The notes beneath the pieces are model-generated. The model was not told the DNA's origin, searched no databases, and saw only the letters and a list, made by a program, of their open reading frames with translations. The position numbers and the translations under genes were made by a program. 38,373 nucleotides of DNA, from the NCBI RefSeq assembly GCF_030433895.1, contig NZ_JARUXE010000038.1, positions 1 to 38,373 on the forward strand, read 5' to 3'. This stretch comes from Arthrobacter sp. PsM3 (lineage in GTDB: Bacteria > Actinomycetota > Actinomycetes > Actinomycetales > Micrococcaceae). Numbering within the stretch: position 1 is the stretch's first letter; each line of letters starts with the position of its first letter. Positions 23,658 to 31,288 of this stretch are shown piece by piece.

Positions 23658-25396
23658 GAGCTGGCTCCCGCCGGCTGCCGGACGGCGGTGAGGTGCGGTC
23701 CCATGACGCTGAAGATCATCGCCAGCGAGGTGGCCCCCGGATCGGGCGTCCCCACACTCTTTTCCGCGAGCGGACGGGCTCGTCCCCTGCGCGGACGCAG
23801 GGCTGCGGTGGCTTCCGCCGCGGCGGTGGCCGCCCCGGCCGCCTCGGCCCAGATCAGCCCGGGTGCGCCCCCTCCGTGCGCCAGACGACGGAGCGTGTCG
23901 GTAAAAGGAACCAGCGCGTCCACCATGGTCTTGTCGCCCACCTCGGCGTGGCCCAGCTCAACAATCCGGGACGCGAAGGACTGCACCGCGGCGGCAAGCT
24001 CGTCCACGCCGGGGGCTTGCCCGTCGCCGAGGGACTCGCCGAAGGCCCGCAGGCCGGCACCCCACAACACCCCGGAGGTGCCGCCGGCCTTGTCCGCCCA
24101 GGCGTCGCCGGCCGCGGCCAGTACGTCGCCGGCGCCCGCGCCCTGGGCGAAAGCCCCCGCGGCGGCGGCGGTTGCGGCATCGATTCCACGGACCATGCCC
24201 CGCCCGTGGTCGCCGTCCCCGGCAACAGCGTCGAGGTCTCCGAGCCGCTGCTCGGCTTCATGCAGCGCTTCGCGGGCGGCGCCGAGGGCAGCAATACACT
24301 TGTCGGCGTACGCCCGCGAACCCTCCCCGGCCCCGAACACGTCAGCAGCACCGGCGCAGTCGGGAGCCTCCTCGGTGTCCGCGGATCCTGGCAGCAGGGC
24401 AGCCGCGCCCCGCCGGTAGGCGGGTGTTTCCGCCGGGGCCGTCCAGAGGGATTCGAGCTCCTCATCCAGCCAGGTGACGGTCAGCGAGACGCCGGCCATG
24501 TCCAGGCTTGTGACCAGTTCGCCGACCTCGGGCATCACCAGCGTGTAACCCGCTGCACGGAGCAGCGGGGCAACGGTCAGCCACAGCACAAACAGCTCTT
24601 CGTGCTTGGTGGAACCGAGGCCGTTCAGGATCACTGCGATCCGCCGGCCGGCGCCCTGGGGTGTCTCTGCGAGCCCGCGGGAGACGAGTTCCCGGCCGAG
24701 CTCCGTCGCGGACGGAAGCTCGGTGTCGAAAAGCCCCGGCTCGCCATGGATCCCCAGGCCCAGGCCCATTTCCCCGTCCTTGAGCGTGAACAGCGGCGCC
24801 GCCGCTCCCGGGAAGGTGCAGCCATGGAAGGCGCTTCCAATGCTCCGGGTCAGCTGATTGGCCTTGCGCCCGAGCCGGACGACGTCGGCCAGGTTTGCGC
24901 CCGCCTCGGCGGCGGCCCCCATGATCTTGAAGACAGTGAAGTCCCCGGCGATGCCGCGGCGCTTGCCGGCCTCCGACGGCGGCGCGCTGGCGATGTCGTC
25001 CGTCACGAGCACGTTCTCGACGGCGATCCCTTCGGCGGCCAGCCGTTCGCCGGCCATCCCGAAGTTCATCACGTCGCCGGCGTAGTTACCGTACGCGAAG
25101 ACGACGCCGGCGCCGTTCTCTGCGGCCTTCGCCACGGAATACGCCTGCTGCGCCGAGGGTGACGTGAAGATGTTTCCCACCACGGCACCGTCCGCCAGTC
25201 CTGCGCCAATCAGTCCGGCGAAGGCCGGGTAGTGGCCCGAGCCGCCGCCGGCCAGCACAGCGACTTTGGGGCTGGCCGAGCGGCGGCGGCGGACGGCACC
25301 GCCTGGCACCTGCCGGACCAGGTCCGAGTGGAGGTCGCAGAATCCTGCGAGGGCTTCCTCGGCAAAGTCGGCGGGGTCGTTGAATATTCTGGTCAT
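23654..25396 (-). CDS. Dihydroxyacetone-kinase-family ketose kinase (fused DhaK-DhaL)
   Basis: The 580-residue protein fuses a DhaK domain (about 1-330) and a DhaL domain (about 375-580). DhaK shows VAVLAGGGSGHYPAFAGLIG, NYAGDVMNFGMA, and GSAFHGCTFPGA, whose His would hold the ketose as a hemiaminal. DhaL shows DAVAGDGDHGRGMVRGID, with Asp residues for Mg-ATP, and DKAGGTSGVLWGAGLRAF. It is ATP-dependent by architecture, not PTS-dependent. With the RpiB gene overlapping its end and SDR and isomerase genes upstream, it probably phosphorylates a tetrulose (DerK/LerK-like) or related ketose such as apulose; plain dihydroxyacetone is less likely. It starts at an ATG after CAAGATG-rich leader DNA; the ribosome-binding site is weak. 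Confidence 0.87.
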   Translation of the reverse strand: MTRIFNDPADFAEEALAGFCDLHSDLVRQVPGGAVRRRRSASPKVAVLAGGGSGHYPAFAGLIGAGLADGAVVGNIFTSPSAQQAYSVAKAAENGAGVVFAYGNYAGDVMNFGMAGERLAAEGIAVENVLVTDDIASAPPSEAGKRRGIAGDFTVFKIMGAAAEAGANLADVVRLGRKANQLTRSIGSAFHGCTFPGAAAPLFTLKDGEMGLGLGIHGEPGLFDTELPSATELGRELVSRGLAETPQGAGRRIAVILNGLGSTKHEELFVLWLTVAPLLRAAGYTLVMPEVGELVTSLDMAGVSLTVTWLDEELESLWTAPAETPAYRRGAAALLPGSADTEEAPDCAGAADVFGAGEGSRAYADKCIAALGAAREALHEAEQRLGDLDAVAGDGDHGRGMVRGIDAATAAAAGAFAQGAGAGDVLAAAGDAWADKAGGTSGVLWGAGLRAFGESLGDGQAPGVDELAAAVQSFASRIVELGHAEVGDKTMVDALVPFTDTLRRLAHGGGAPGLIWAEAAGAATAAAEATAALRPRRGRARPLAEKSVGTPDPGATSLAMIFSVMGPHLTAVRQPAGASS

Positions 25397-25429
25397 CTTG
25401 GGCTCTCTAACCTGCGCCTGCGAAGGCTG

Positions 25430-26206
25430 CTAGTGGATGTGGCTTCCGCCGTTGATGTCGATGGTGGTTCCGGTGAGGTAGGCGGACTCCTCGGAGGACA
25501 AGAAGGTGATCACGGCCGCGATTTCCTCGGTGCTGGCATTCCGGCCCACGGGAATGCCTGCGTTGATGGCGGCTTCCTGCTCGTCGGTGCTGCCAACCCG
25601 GATGTTGGTGTCTACCGCGCCGGGGGTGATGGCGTTGACGGTCACGCCGGTGCTGCCGATTTCACGGGCAAGCGCCTTAGTGAAGCCGAGGATGGCGGCC
25701 TTGGCTGCGGAGTAAGGGACCTTGCCGAAGACGCCGCCGCCGCGCTGGGCCGAGACGGAGGACATGTTGACGATCCGGCCCCAGCCACCCGCGATCATGT
25801 CCGGCAGGAAAGCCTTGGTGACGAGGTAGGTGCCCGTGGAATTCACCGCCATGACCTTGTTCCACAGCTCCAGCGTGGTTTCCAGGAAGGGCACCGGCGA
25901 CGTGATGCCGGCAATGTTGGCGAGGGCACCGACCGGGGGGAGGTTCCCGGAACGGACCTCGGCCGCCACGGCCTGGTAGGCGGCGGCGACGGATTCCTCG
26001 CTGGCGACGTCGATCTCGTGGCCGAAGGCGGGAACGTTGAATTCGTTGCCGATGTCGGCGGCCACTTTGGCGGACTTCTCGCCGTCGAGGTCCAGGATCA
26101 CGACGGCCCAGCCGTCGTTGGCGTAGCGGCGTGCGGTGGTGATGCCGATGCCCCGGTCCGAGGTGGCTCCGGTCAGGACGGCGGTGCGCTGGATGGTGTT
26201 GCTCAT
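25430..26206 (-). CDS. SDR-family oxidoreductase, candidate polyol dehydrogenase
   Basis: The 258-residue protein is a classical short-chain dehydrogenase: cofactor loop LTGATSDRGIGITTARRYA (residues 11-29), DLDGE after the second strand (Asp favours NAD), NIAGI, catalytic Ser in NMSSVSAQRGG, YSAAKAAILG (Tyr-x-x-x-Lys), and a C-terminal LTGTTIDINGGSHIH. It probably oxidises a sugar alcohol to a ketose in this operon. It lies 33 bases upstream of the kinase gene and 40 bases downstream of the isomerase gene. The substrate is inferred from the neighbouring kinase and isomerase. Confidence 0.88.
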   Translation of the reverse strand: MSNTIQRTAVLTGATSDRGIGITTARRYANDGWAVVILDLDGEKSAKVAADIGNEFNVPAFGHEIDVASEESVAAAYQAVAAEVRSGNLPPVGALANIAGITSPVPFLETTLELWNKVMAVNSTGTYLVTKAFLPDMIAGGWGRIVNMSSVSAQRGGGVFGKVPYSAAKAAILGFTKALAREIGSTGVTVNAITPGAVDTNIRVGSTDEQEAAINAGIPVGRNASTEEIAAVITFLSSEESAYLTGTTIDINGGSHIH

Positions 26207-26246
26207 GATGCTCCTTGAATGGTGTGTTTGTTGTGGCTTTTGCCGG

Positions 26247-27071
26247 TCAGATGAGGTCGGTGATGTAGCTGGCGGCCTTGGCGGCCGCGGCCGGGCGTTC
26301 CTCGTGGGTAACGTCCCGGGTTTCGAGTTCGAGCGAGAAATGCCCGGTGTAACCCTGCGCGGCGGCAGCCCGGAGCCCTGCTGCGAAGTCCGCGTGGCCG
26401 TTGCCGATGCTCAGGTTGATGTTTCCGGGGACCGCGTCACGGAGGTGGATGTGGGAAATCCGGCCCTCGTGGCGCCGGAGGTACTCCAGCGGATCCTCAC
26501 CGGCGGCCACGATGTGGCTGAAGTCCATGACGATTCCGACGCCGGATCCCGTCAACCGCTGGGCCAGCAGCTCGGCGCGCTCGAGGCTCCAGCAGAACCG
26601 GAGGAAGTGCAGGGATTCGGTCCAGAGTTCGACGCCGAACTCGGCTGCGCGCTGGCCGGCGTACATCAGCCCGGCGGCGATGGTGTCCAGATCCTCCTCA
26701 AGGCTCCGGACCGGATCGTGGCTCAAGGCTCCGCAGGGAAGGACCAGGGCCCTGGCACCTGTATCCGCCGTGAGGGTGAGCAGGGCCTCGAGGTGCCGCT
26801 CGCGGGCCGCGACGCCCTTGGCGTCGAGCACGGCGTTCAGGTCCCCGACGTCCCCGTTGACCGAGCGGACCCGCAGCCCCGAGGCGACGACCTCGGCCGC
26901 CACCGCGGCGACGGCGCCGGCATCCAGGTCATAGGGGACGTGGTCACAGACGCCGGGGAGCGCGCCAAGGTCTATTTCCCCGAAGCCGAGGTCGGTGATG
27001 GTGCGCAGCGCCGCGGGCAGGTCCTGGTGGCGGAAGCTGATGGATGAGCAGCCGAGTCGGGGGTTGAACAT
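26247..27071 (-). CDS. Xylose-isomerase-like TIM-barrel sugar (phosphate) isomerase/epimerase
   Basis: The 274-residue protein starts MFNPRLGCSSISFRHQDL and has the TIM-barrel pattern of the IolE/hydroxypyruvate isomerase superfamily. Likely metal ligands are the Glu in ELWTESLHF, Asp in GIVMDFSHI, His in ISHIHLRD and Glu in FSLELETRD. It could epimerise or isomerise a tetrulose, erythrulose phosphate or apiose-type sugar. ATG 27071 is preferred over upstream starts because AGAGGATC precedes it and the family begins this way. It is the first gene of the minus-strand catabolic operon, whose promoter overlaps the GntR-type inverted repeat at 27136-27170. Confidence 0.83.
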   Translation of the reverse strand: MFNPRLGCSSISFRHQDLPAALRTITDLGFGEIDLGALPGVCDHVPYDLDAGAVAAVAAEVVASGLRVRSVNGDVGDLNAVLDAKGVAARERHLEALLTLTADTGARALVLPCGALSHDPVRSLEEDLDTIAAGLMYAGQRAAEFGVELWTESLHFLRFCWSLERAELLAQRLTGSGVGIVMDFSHIVAAGEDPLEYLRRHEGRISHIHLRDAVPGNINLSIGNGHADFAAGLRAAAAQGYTGHFSLELETRDVTHEERPAAAAKAASYITDLI

Positions 27072-27118
27072 CGTCGTTGATCCTCTGGTCATGCCCGGGG
27101 GCGGTGGTGATGTAAACC

Positions 27119-27148
27119 ACATTACGGATGTCGACTGTCAACAGTCAA
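27119..27148 (-). promoter_or_regulatory. Putative promoter of the minus-strand catabolic operon
   Basis: On the minus strand TTGACT (27143-27148), an 18-base spacer and TAATGT (27119-27124) form a plausible promoter. The -35 element lies inside the left arm of the inverted repeat, so a bound regulator would block it. Confidence 0.4.
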
Positions 27149-27170
27149 CCTTTGAAGTTGACTGTTGACA
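27136..27170. promoter_or_regulatory. Inverted-repeat operator, probably for the GntR regulator
   Basis: TGTCAACAGTCAAC (27136-27149) and GTTGACTGTTGACA (27157-27170) are perfect 14-base complements around a 7-base centre. The site lies between the divergent isomerase and transporter operons. Its 12-base core TCAACAGTCAAC recurs with small changes at 27208-27219 and upstream of the GntR gene, which ties it to that regulator. A distant spacing of arms suggests two bound dimers or one dimer on each arm. Confidence 0.75.
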
Positions 27171-27205
27171 TTAAGGTATGGCGACGGTCACACTGGCGTA
27201 TCATT

Positions 27206-27220
27206 TGTTAACAGTCGACA
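27206..27220 (+). promoter_or_regulatory. Second operator half-site before the transporter gene
   Basis: TGTTAACAGTCGACA matches the left arm of the upstream inverted repeat at 12 of 14 positions. It lies 45 bases before the transporter ATG, within the likely promoter or leader of the plus-strand operon. Confidence 0.55.
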
Positions 27221-27264
27221 GTGGTGGCGCGGAGGCGTCAGTCGCTATTCGAAAGGGATTCACA

Positions 27265-28602
27265 ATGAGCAAAGAAGCTCTGACCATGAGGGGCCCGATC
27301 CACGGCACCAAGGATGCAAAGCGGGTCGCCATCGGTTCCGGCGTCGGCGCAGTGATCGAGACCTACGACTTCATCGGTTTCGGCACGGCCGCCGCCCTGT
27401 ATTTCGGTACGGCATTCTTCCCCACCGGAGACCCGGTGACGGGCACCCTTGCCGCCTTCGCCACGCTGGGCGTCGGATTTGCCGCCCGTCCCATCGGCGG
27501 CATCATAGGCGGCCACCTGGGAGACAAGCTCGGCCGCAAGCCGGTTCTGGTCGCATCGCTGATTCTGATGGGCATCGCCACCTTCGTGATCGGCCTGCTG
27601 CCCACCTACAGCCAGGTCGGCCTGCTGGCTCCTGCCCTGCTCGTGTTCGTCCGCATCGTCCAGGGCCTGGCCTTCGGCGCGGAATGGGGCGGCGCGATCC
27701 TGATGAGCTACGAACATGCCCCCTGGAAGTCCAAGGGCAAGTACACCGGCATGGTCCAGGCAGGCTTCCCGGTCGGGTTGCTACTGGCAAACCTGGTGTT
27801 CCTCGCCAGCGCCCAGCTCGGCGGCGAACTCTCCTGGCGCATTCCGTTCCTCGCCAGCATCGTGCTGGTCGCCGTCGGCCTCATCATCCGTTCCAAGGTC
27901 CCCGAGTCCCCTGTTTTTGACGAGGTCAAGGACAGCGGCGACATTGTGAAGTCGCCCATCACGGAGGTCCTCAAGACCGACTGGCGCAACATCGTCAAGG
28001 GCATCGGCCTCCGCATTGCCGAGACCGCAGGTTACGCCGTGTCCATCACCTACATGATCTCCTACCTGAACAGCCAGCATCTGGCCGACAAGACCCAGAC
28101 CCTTGTGGCGCTGTGCATCGCCTCGGCCATCGGCATCTTCGCCACCCAGGCCTGGGCCCGGCTGACGGACAGGATCGGCCGGCGCCCGCTCTACATCTGG
28201 TCCTGCGCCTTCGCCCTGGTGTTCGGCATCCCCATGTTCCTGCTGGTCAATACCGGACTCTTCATCCTGATCATCGCCACCCTCGTCGTTTCGTACGCTG
28301 TGTGCCAGAACTCCCTCGCCGGCGCCCAGGGCGCCTGGTTCCCGGAGCTTTTCCAGGCGAAGACCCGCGCCTCCGGCGCCTCGCTCGCCTACCAGATCTC
28401 GGCCATGGTCTCCGGCTTCACCCCGTTCATCACCACGCTGCTGTTTGTCAGCTTCGGGTGGATGGGACCGGCACTGCTCTTCAGCCTGTACGCCGCCATC
28501 GGCCTCTGGGCCGCCGTCGCCACCCGCGAAACCTGGGGCAAGCGCGAGCGCCAGCTCGCGGACGAGGCCAGCAAAAGCACCCCCGAATCGGTGATCGTCT
28601 GA
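27265..28602 (+). CDS. MHS-type major facilitator transporter
   Basis: The 445-residue protein has twelve hydrophobic segments and the MFS signature between helices 2 and 3 (GGHLGDKLGRKPVLV, about 79-93). The N-terminus KRVAIGSGVGAVIETYDFIG and the RIVQGLAFGAEWGGAILM segment are typical of metabolite:H+ symporters related to shikimate, proline and polyol carriers. It probably imports the substrate of the surrounding catabolic genes by proton symport. ATG 27265 is chosen because GAAAGGGA precedes it by six bases; longer in-frame starts would run through the operator. Its stop overlaps the next start (TGATG). Specificity cannot be read from sequence. Confidence 0.87.
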   Translation: MSKEALTMRGPIHGTKDAKRVAIGSGVGAVIETYDFIGFGTAAALYFGTAFFPTGDPVTGTLAAFATLGVGFAARPIGGIIGGHLGDKLGRKPVLVASLILMGIATFVIGLLPTYSQVGLLAPALLVFVRIVQGLAFGAEWGGAILMSYEHAPWKSKGKYTGMVQAGFPVGLLLANLVFLASAQLGGELSWRIPFLASIVLVAVGLIIRSKVPESPVFDEVKDSGDIVKSPITEVLKTDWRNIVKGIGLRIAETAGYAVSITYMISYLNSQHLADKTQTLVALCIASAIGIFATQAWARLTDRIGRRPLYIWSCAFALVFGIPMFLLVNTGLFILIIATLVVSYAVCQNSLAGAQGAWFPELFQAKTRASGASLAYQISAMVSGFTPFITTLLFVSFGWMGPALLFSLYAAIGLWAAVATRETWGKRERQLADEASKSTPESVIV

Positions 28603-29504
28603 TGGCAGCAACGCAGGCAGTTCAAACGGCCGGGCGGATTCCCGGCGAGACGGCAACGGAGCGCACGGCGCGCGTCAGCGGCGCCGCATATCGGATCCGG
28701 CACCATGCCCTGAACATGGGCGAGGTGCAGGGCCAGGGCTACGTGGGCCAGGCCCTGGGCGCGGCGGACATGCTCGCCGCTGTCTATGCGGACCAGTTGC
28801 GCTTCCGCGCCGACGATCCGGAGTGGTCCGGCCGCGACCGGTTCCTCCTCTCCACCGGCCACTACGCGATCGGGCACTACGCGGCTCTGGCCGAGGCCGG
28901 GATCATCCCGGTCGAGGAACTGGAAACCTACGGCTCGGACGATTCACGGCTCCCGATGTCCGGGATGTCCACCTACACCCCGGGGATGGAGATCTCCGGC
29001 GGCTCCCTGGGCCACGGGCTCTCCATCGCGGTCGGCATCGCCCTGGGCCTGCGCCATCAGGGCTCCACTGCGAGGGTCTACAACTTCCTCTCGGACGGCG
29101 AACTCGACGAAGGTTCCACCTGGGAGGCCGCGATGGGCGGCCACCACCACCACCTCGGCAACGTGACTGCCATGGTTGATATCAACGCACTGCAGGCAGA
29201 CGGCAAGACCGACACGGTGCTCCGCACCGAACCCGTCACCGAAAAGTGGGAGGCCTTCGGCTGGTACAGCCAGCGCGTGGACGGCAACGACATCAGCGCG
29301 TTGCTGGCAGCATTCGACAACGCAGCAGCACAGGCCGCCGCCACTGGACGTCCGTCCGTGATCCTGTGCGACACAAAAGTCGGCCGCGGCGTGCCGCTGC
29401 TCGAAGACCGCGAAAAGGCGCACTTCATGCGCATCGAGGAACACGAATGGCAGACCTGCCGTGAGCAGTTGACTGCAGGATACGAAGAGAAGGCCAGCCG
29501 ATGA
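28602..29504 (+). CDS. Transketolase, N-terminal (TPP-binding) subunit
   Basis: The 300-residue protein corresponds to the first half of transketolase. It shows YRIRHHALNMGEVQGQGYVG, LSTGHYAIGHYAALAEAG, GHGLSIAVGIALG and the TPP motif YNFLSDGELDEGSTWEAAM with MVDINALQADG (about residues 165-198). It would work with the next gene as a heterodimer. The ATG at 28602 overlaps the transporter stop, so the three genes are translationally coupled. In this cluster the enzyme could move erythrose-4-phosphate or another aldose phosphate into the pentose phosphate pool; split transketolases also act on apulose-4-phosphate in known apiose pathways. Confidence 0.9.
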   Translation: MAATQAVQTAGRIPGETATERTARVSGAAYRIRHHALNMGEVQGQGYVGQALGAADMLAAVYADQLRFRADDPEWSGRDRFLLSTGHYAIGHYAALAEAGIIPVEELETYGSDDSRLPMSGMSTYTPGMEISGGSLGHGLSIAVGIALGLRHQGSTARVYNFLSDGELDEGSTWEAAMGGHHHHLGNVTAMVDINALQADGKTDTVLRTEPVTEKWEAFGWYSQRVDGNDISALLAAFDNAAAQAAATGRPSVILCDTKVGRGVPLLEDREKAHFMRIEEHEWQTCREQLTAGYEEKASR

Positions 29505-30493
29505 GCACCTCCACCGCACCGAAGCTGAAAACCTCAGCCATGATCGCGTCCTTCGCGGACCCGGGCCAGAAAACCGCGTCCGCCCCGTTCGGGCACGCCC
29601 TGGTCAAGGCGGCCCAGGACAACGACAAGATCGTCGGCCTGACCGCCGATCTGGGCAAATACACCGACATGCACATCTTCGCCCAGGCCTGCCCGGAACG
29701 GTTCTTCCAGATGGGCATGGCCGAGCAGTTGCTCTTCGGGGCCGCCGCCGGTCTGGCCGAGACGGGCCTGGTGCCGTTCGCGTCCACATACTCCGTCTTC
29801 GCCGCGCGGCGGGCGTACGACTTCCTTTGCCTGGACGCGGCCGAACCGAACCTGAACGTCAACATCGTCGGCGGTCTCCCGGGCCTGACCACCGGGTACG
29901 GGCCCAGCCACCAGGCCACCGAGGACATGGCGATCTTCCGCGGCATGCCCAACCTGACCATCGTGGACCCGTGCGACTCCCTGGACATCGAGCAGGCCGT
30001 CCCCCAGCTCGCCGCCAGCGCAGGACCCAGCTACCTCCGCCTGCTGCGCGGCAACGTCCCGACCGTCCTGGACGAATACGACTACAGCTTCGAACTCGGC
30101 AAGGCCAAGGTCCTGCGCGGCGGCGCCGACGTCGTCTTCATCTCGAGCGGCCTGATGACCATGCGCGCCCTCCAGGCCGCAAAAGCCCTCGCCGCGCACC
30201 ACGTCGACGTCGCCGTCGTCCACGCCCCCACCATCAAACCATTCGACGCCGCGACGGTCCTCGCGGAGCTCAACACTGACCGCCTCGCGGTGACGCTGGA
30301 AAACCACAGCGCGGTCGGCGGGCTCTTCGAAACTGTCGCGTCCGCCGTCGTCACCGCCGGCCTGGCCAAACGCGTCGTACCGATCGCCCTGCCGGATCAG
30401 TTCCTCGACGCCGGCGCCCTGCCCACCCTCCACGACCGCTACGGACTCACGGTCCAGAAAATCGTGGCGAAGGTACTGGGAGAACTGGGCTAG
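29501..30493 (+). CDS. Transketolase, C-terminal subunit
   Basis: The 330-residue protein corresponds to the pyrimidine-binding and C-terminal domains of transketolase. It shows ADLGKYTDMHIFAQACPERF, MGMAEQLLFGAAAGLAETGL (the Glu that activates TPP), YSVFAARRAYDFLCLDAA and TTGYGPSHQATEDMAIFRGM (about 125-150). The C-terminal domain includes GGADVVFISSGLMTMRALQA. It overlaps the N-terminal subunit gene by 4 bases (ATGA). It is the last gene of the transporter operon and is followed by a strong hairpin. Confidence 0.9.
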   Translation: MSTSTAPKLKTSAMIASFADPGQKTASAPFGHALVKAAQDNDKIVGLTADLGKYTDMHIFAQACPERFFQMGMAEQLLFGAAAGLAETGLVPFASTYSVFAARRAYDFLCLDAAEPNLNVNIVGGLPGLTTGYGPSHQATEDMAIFRGMPNLTIVDPCDSLDIEQAVPQLAASAGPSYLRLLRGNVPTVLDEYDYSFELGKAKVLRGGADVVFISSGLMTMRALQAAKALAAHHVDVAVVHAPTIKPFDAATVLAELNTDRLAVTLENHSAVGGLFETVASAVVTAGLAKRVVPIALPDQFLDAGALPTLHDRYGLTVQKIVAKVLGELG

Positions 30494-30502
30494 CAAGCGG
30501 CA

Positions 30503-30550
30503 ACGGCAGAAGCGCGGCACGGGCACAGGCCTGTTCCGCGCTTCTGCCGT
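30503..30550 (+). terminator. Hairpin terminator after the split transketolase genes
   Basis: A perfect 15-bp stem (ACGGCAGAAGCGCGG at 30503-30517 pairing with 30536-30550) surrounds an 18-base loop and starts 10 bases after the transketolase stop. No T-run follows, as is common for actinobacterial hairpin terminators. It separates the catabolic operon from the GntR gene and its operators. Confidence 0.65.
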
Positions 30551-30554
30551 AGGA

Positions 30555-30602
30555 TCAACAGTTAACACACCAACGGTTAACAGTGAGTTGTCAACCGTCA
30601 CC
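30555..30602. promoter_or_regulatory. Triple operator cluster upstream of the GntR gene
   Basis: Three related sites share the core of the 27136-27170 repeat: TCAACAGTTAAC (30555-30566), TTAACAGTGAGT (30577-30588) and TCAACCGTCACC (30591-30602). They end 23 bases before the regulator ATG. The likeness suggests that the regulator represses its own gene and the divergent operons. Confidence 0.6.
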
Positions 30603-30625
30603 ACGCGATATTGAGGACACCCGCC

Positions 30626-31285
30626 ATGGCCGGAGCTACAGCACCGTTGCTGGGACTCGAGAAGAAGAGTCTCCGCGAACAGGCATTGTCCGCGCTCCGC
30701 ATCGCCATCACCAGCGGGGAACTTGAACCAGGACGGCACCTCGTGGAGACCGAGCTGTCGGACATGCTGCAGATCAGCCGCGGGACCCTGCGGGAGGCCC
30801 TGCGCCAGCTGGAGCAGGAGGGCCTGCTCTCCGCGGGGCCGCGGGGCAGGCTGTCAGTGCGCCACCTCGACGCCAAGGAAATCCGCGACATTTTCGCGGT
30901 GCGGGCCGCGCTTGAATCGCTCGCCGCCCGCACGCTGTGCGAACTGCCGGACCGGGTGCAGGTCGCTGTTTCGCTGCGCACCGCGATTGGTGCCATGGCG
31001 GAGGCGGCCGAAGGCAGCCTCGAAGAGCGGATCGAATCCGACCTCGAATTCCATCGGACCATGTGCCGCCTCACCGGCAACGAAACCCTGCTGCACTCGT
31101 GGGAGTCCCTGGAGGGTTCCATCCGCATGTCGATCATGTTCGCGGGCGTGGAGCGGGCGGTCAGCAACATGAGCGTCGACCGGCACTACGACATCGTCAC
31201 GGCAATCGAGTCCGGCGACGCCTCGCTGGCGCGGCAGACCATCCTCGAGCACATGGACGGCGCCGCGGCGAACCTGGTGGCGTAG
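30626..31285 (+). CDS. GntR-family regulator, FCD (FadR-type) subfamily
   Basis: The 219-residue protein has an N-terminal winged helix (about residues 10-75: LREQALSALRIAITSGELEP, LVETELSDMLQISRGTLREA, LRQLEQEGLLSAGPRGRLSV) and a helical C-terminal FCD domain (about 85-210) with DLEFHRTMCRLTGN and RHYDIVTAIESGD, whose Asp/His residues usually bind a metal and a small acid or sugar-acid effector. ATG 30626 follows TTGAGGAC, read as the Shine-Dalgarno sequence, so the upstream TTG is not a start. It probably controls the catabolic operons by binding the TCAACAGTCAAC-type sites seen in both intergenic regions. The effector is unknown. Confidence 0.88.
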   Translation: MAGATAPLLGLEKKSLREQALSALRIAITSGELEPGRHLVETELSDMLQISRGTLREALRQLEQEGLLSAGPRGRLSVRHLDAKEIRDIFAVRAALESLAARTLCELPDRVQVAVSLRTAIGAMAEAAEGSLEERIESDLEFHRTMCRLTGNETLLHSWESLEGSIRMSIMFAGVERAVSNMSVDRHYDIVTAIESGDASLARQTILEHMDGAAANLVA

Positions 31286-31288
31286 CCC

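Noticed and set aside
28113..28601. Extended N-terminus for the transketolase N-terminal subunit, overlapping the transporter gene
   Set aside because: The transporter frame is conserved to its stop, and the subunit starts at ATG 28602 with stop/start overlap; the upstream extension has no transketolase features.
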